Positions 63,338 through 64,000 of a stretch of 64,000 bases of DNA are shown here, one piece after another (positions within the stretch are counted from its first letter, which is position 1; each line of letters starts with the position of its first letter). A program made the translations under genes and the position numbers. Origin of the DNA: Prochlorococcus sp. AG-409-A10. GTDB lineage: Bacteria > Cyanobacteriota > Cyanobacteriia > PCC-6307 > Cyanobiaceae. The stretch is taken from assembly GCA_003216175.1 (NCBI GenBank), contig QCJG01000006.1, positions 38,792 to 102,791 on the forward strand, given 5' to 3'. Under the pieces are notes generated by a model that searched no databases, was not told where the DNA came from, and was given only the letters and a program-made list of their open reading frames with translations.

Positions 63338-64000
63338 TTGTCAACAGTATTAATTACGGGCGCTTCTAGAGGAATTGGGAGAGCAACTGCTAAAGCTTTT
63401 GCCAATTCTGGATGGGATTTACTCCTTCTGGCTAGGTCTGAAGATGATCTAGAAAGACTTGTAGAAGAAATAGATAATAAAAAAGTTAAGGTCTTTTATA
63501 AATCTATTGATCTCAGTAATCCCAAAAATATATCTAAAGGAATAGTTGAATTAATGAATAATGGTTTGATTCCCTCAGTTCTAATAAATAATGCTGGAGT
63601 GGCTTGGACTGGAGATCTTTTATCCATGCCACTTGAAAAATGGGAATGGATCATGCAAATGAATCTCACCAGTATTTTTCAGGTTTGCTCTGAGGTGGTT
63701 CCTTTAATGAGGAAAAAAGGAGGACTAGTTATCAATGTTAGTAGTCATGCTTCTCGCAATGTTTTTCCACAATGGGGCGCCTATTGTGTTTCCAAAGCAG
63801 CTTTAGCAAGTTTTACCAAATGTTTAGCAGAAGAAGAACGAAAGAATCTTATACGAGCATGCACACTTACTCTTGGATCAGTAAATTCATCTCTTTGGGA
63901 TTCTGATACCGTTGGGATGCAATTTGATAGAGATACGATGCTTTCAGTTGATCAAGTTGCATTTGAACTTTTACATCTTGCTAGTCAACCAATTAATCAA
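63338..64000 (+). CDS. Short-chain dehydrogenase (FabG-like), truncated by window end
   Basis: TVLITGASRGIGRATAKAFANSGWDLLLLARSEDDL...VLINNAGVAWTGDL...WGAYCVSKAALASF; TTG start inferred. Confidence 0.85.
   Translation, partial: MSTVLITGASRGIGRATAKAFANSGWDLLLLARSEDDLERLVEEIDNKKVKVFYKSIDLSNPKNISKGIVELMNNGLIPSVLINNAGVAWTGDLLSMPLEKWEWIMQMNLTSIFQVCSEVVPLMRKKGGLVINVSSHASRNVFPQWGAYCVSKAALASFTKCLAEEERKNLIRACTLTLGSVNSSLWDSDTVGMQFDRDTMLSVDQVAFELLHLASQPINQ

Overview
This 64 kb window looks like ordinary core chromosome from a marine picocyanobacterium. It is most likely Prochlorococcus; a low-light NATL-like lineage is my guess from gene content and moderate AT richness, not from any search. About 55 protein genes are dense and mostly housekeeping: photosystem I psaF/psaJ, Psb27, an HLIP, tetrapyrrole and cobalamin genes (hemL, hemC, hemH, cobK, cobO), gltX, proS, sigA, priA, purA, pyrH, frr, ftsI, ilvB, and the alkane-pathway block ADO-AAR-accA. 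Two tRNAs (Asp-GTC, Trp-CCA) and three strong hairpin terminators are readable. I see no CRISPR array, prophage, transposon or obvious defence island; the only recombinase is a solitary tyrosine integrase. The observations most worth a second look are: (1) tsaD split by a frameshift exactly in a G8 tract; (2) an unannotated, decayed pgeF-like pseudogene between an SNase-like gene and the Tab2 gene; (3) two family I pyrophosphatases, one lacking a signature catalytic Asp; (4) a dihydroorotase-like protein missing metal ligands; (5) a 38-nt near-perfect palindrome inside priA; (6) a P-loop/DRTGG protein paired with a stand-alone SLOG-like protein; (7) an FtsL-like ORF just upstream of ftsI; (8) hairpin terminators after both alkane-pathway genes, one spanning the AAR stop codon and running up to the accA start; (9) a His-Glu hexanucleotide repeat in a CobW-family metallochaperone. 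I did not find a clear-cut new multi-gene system.
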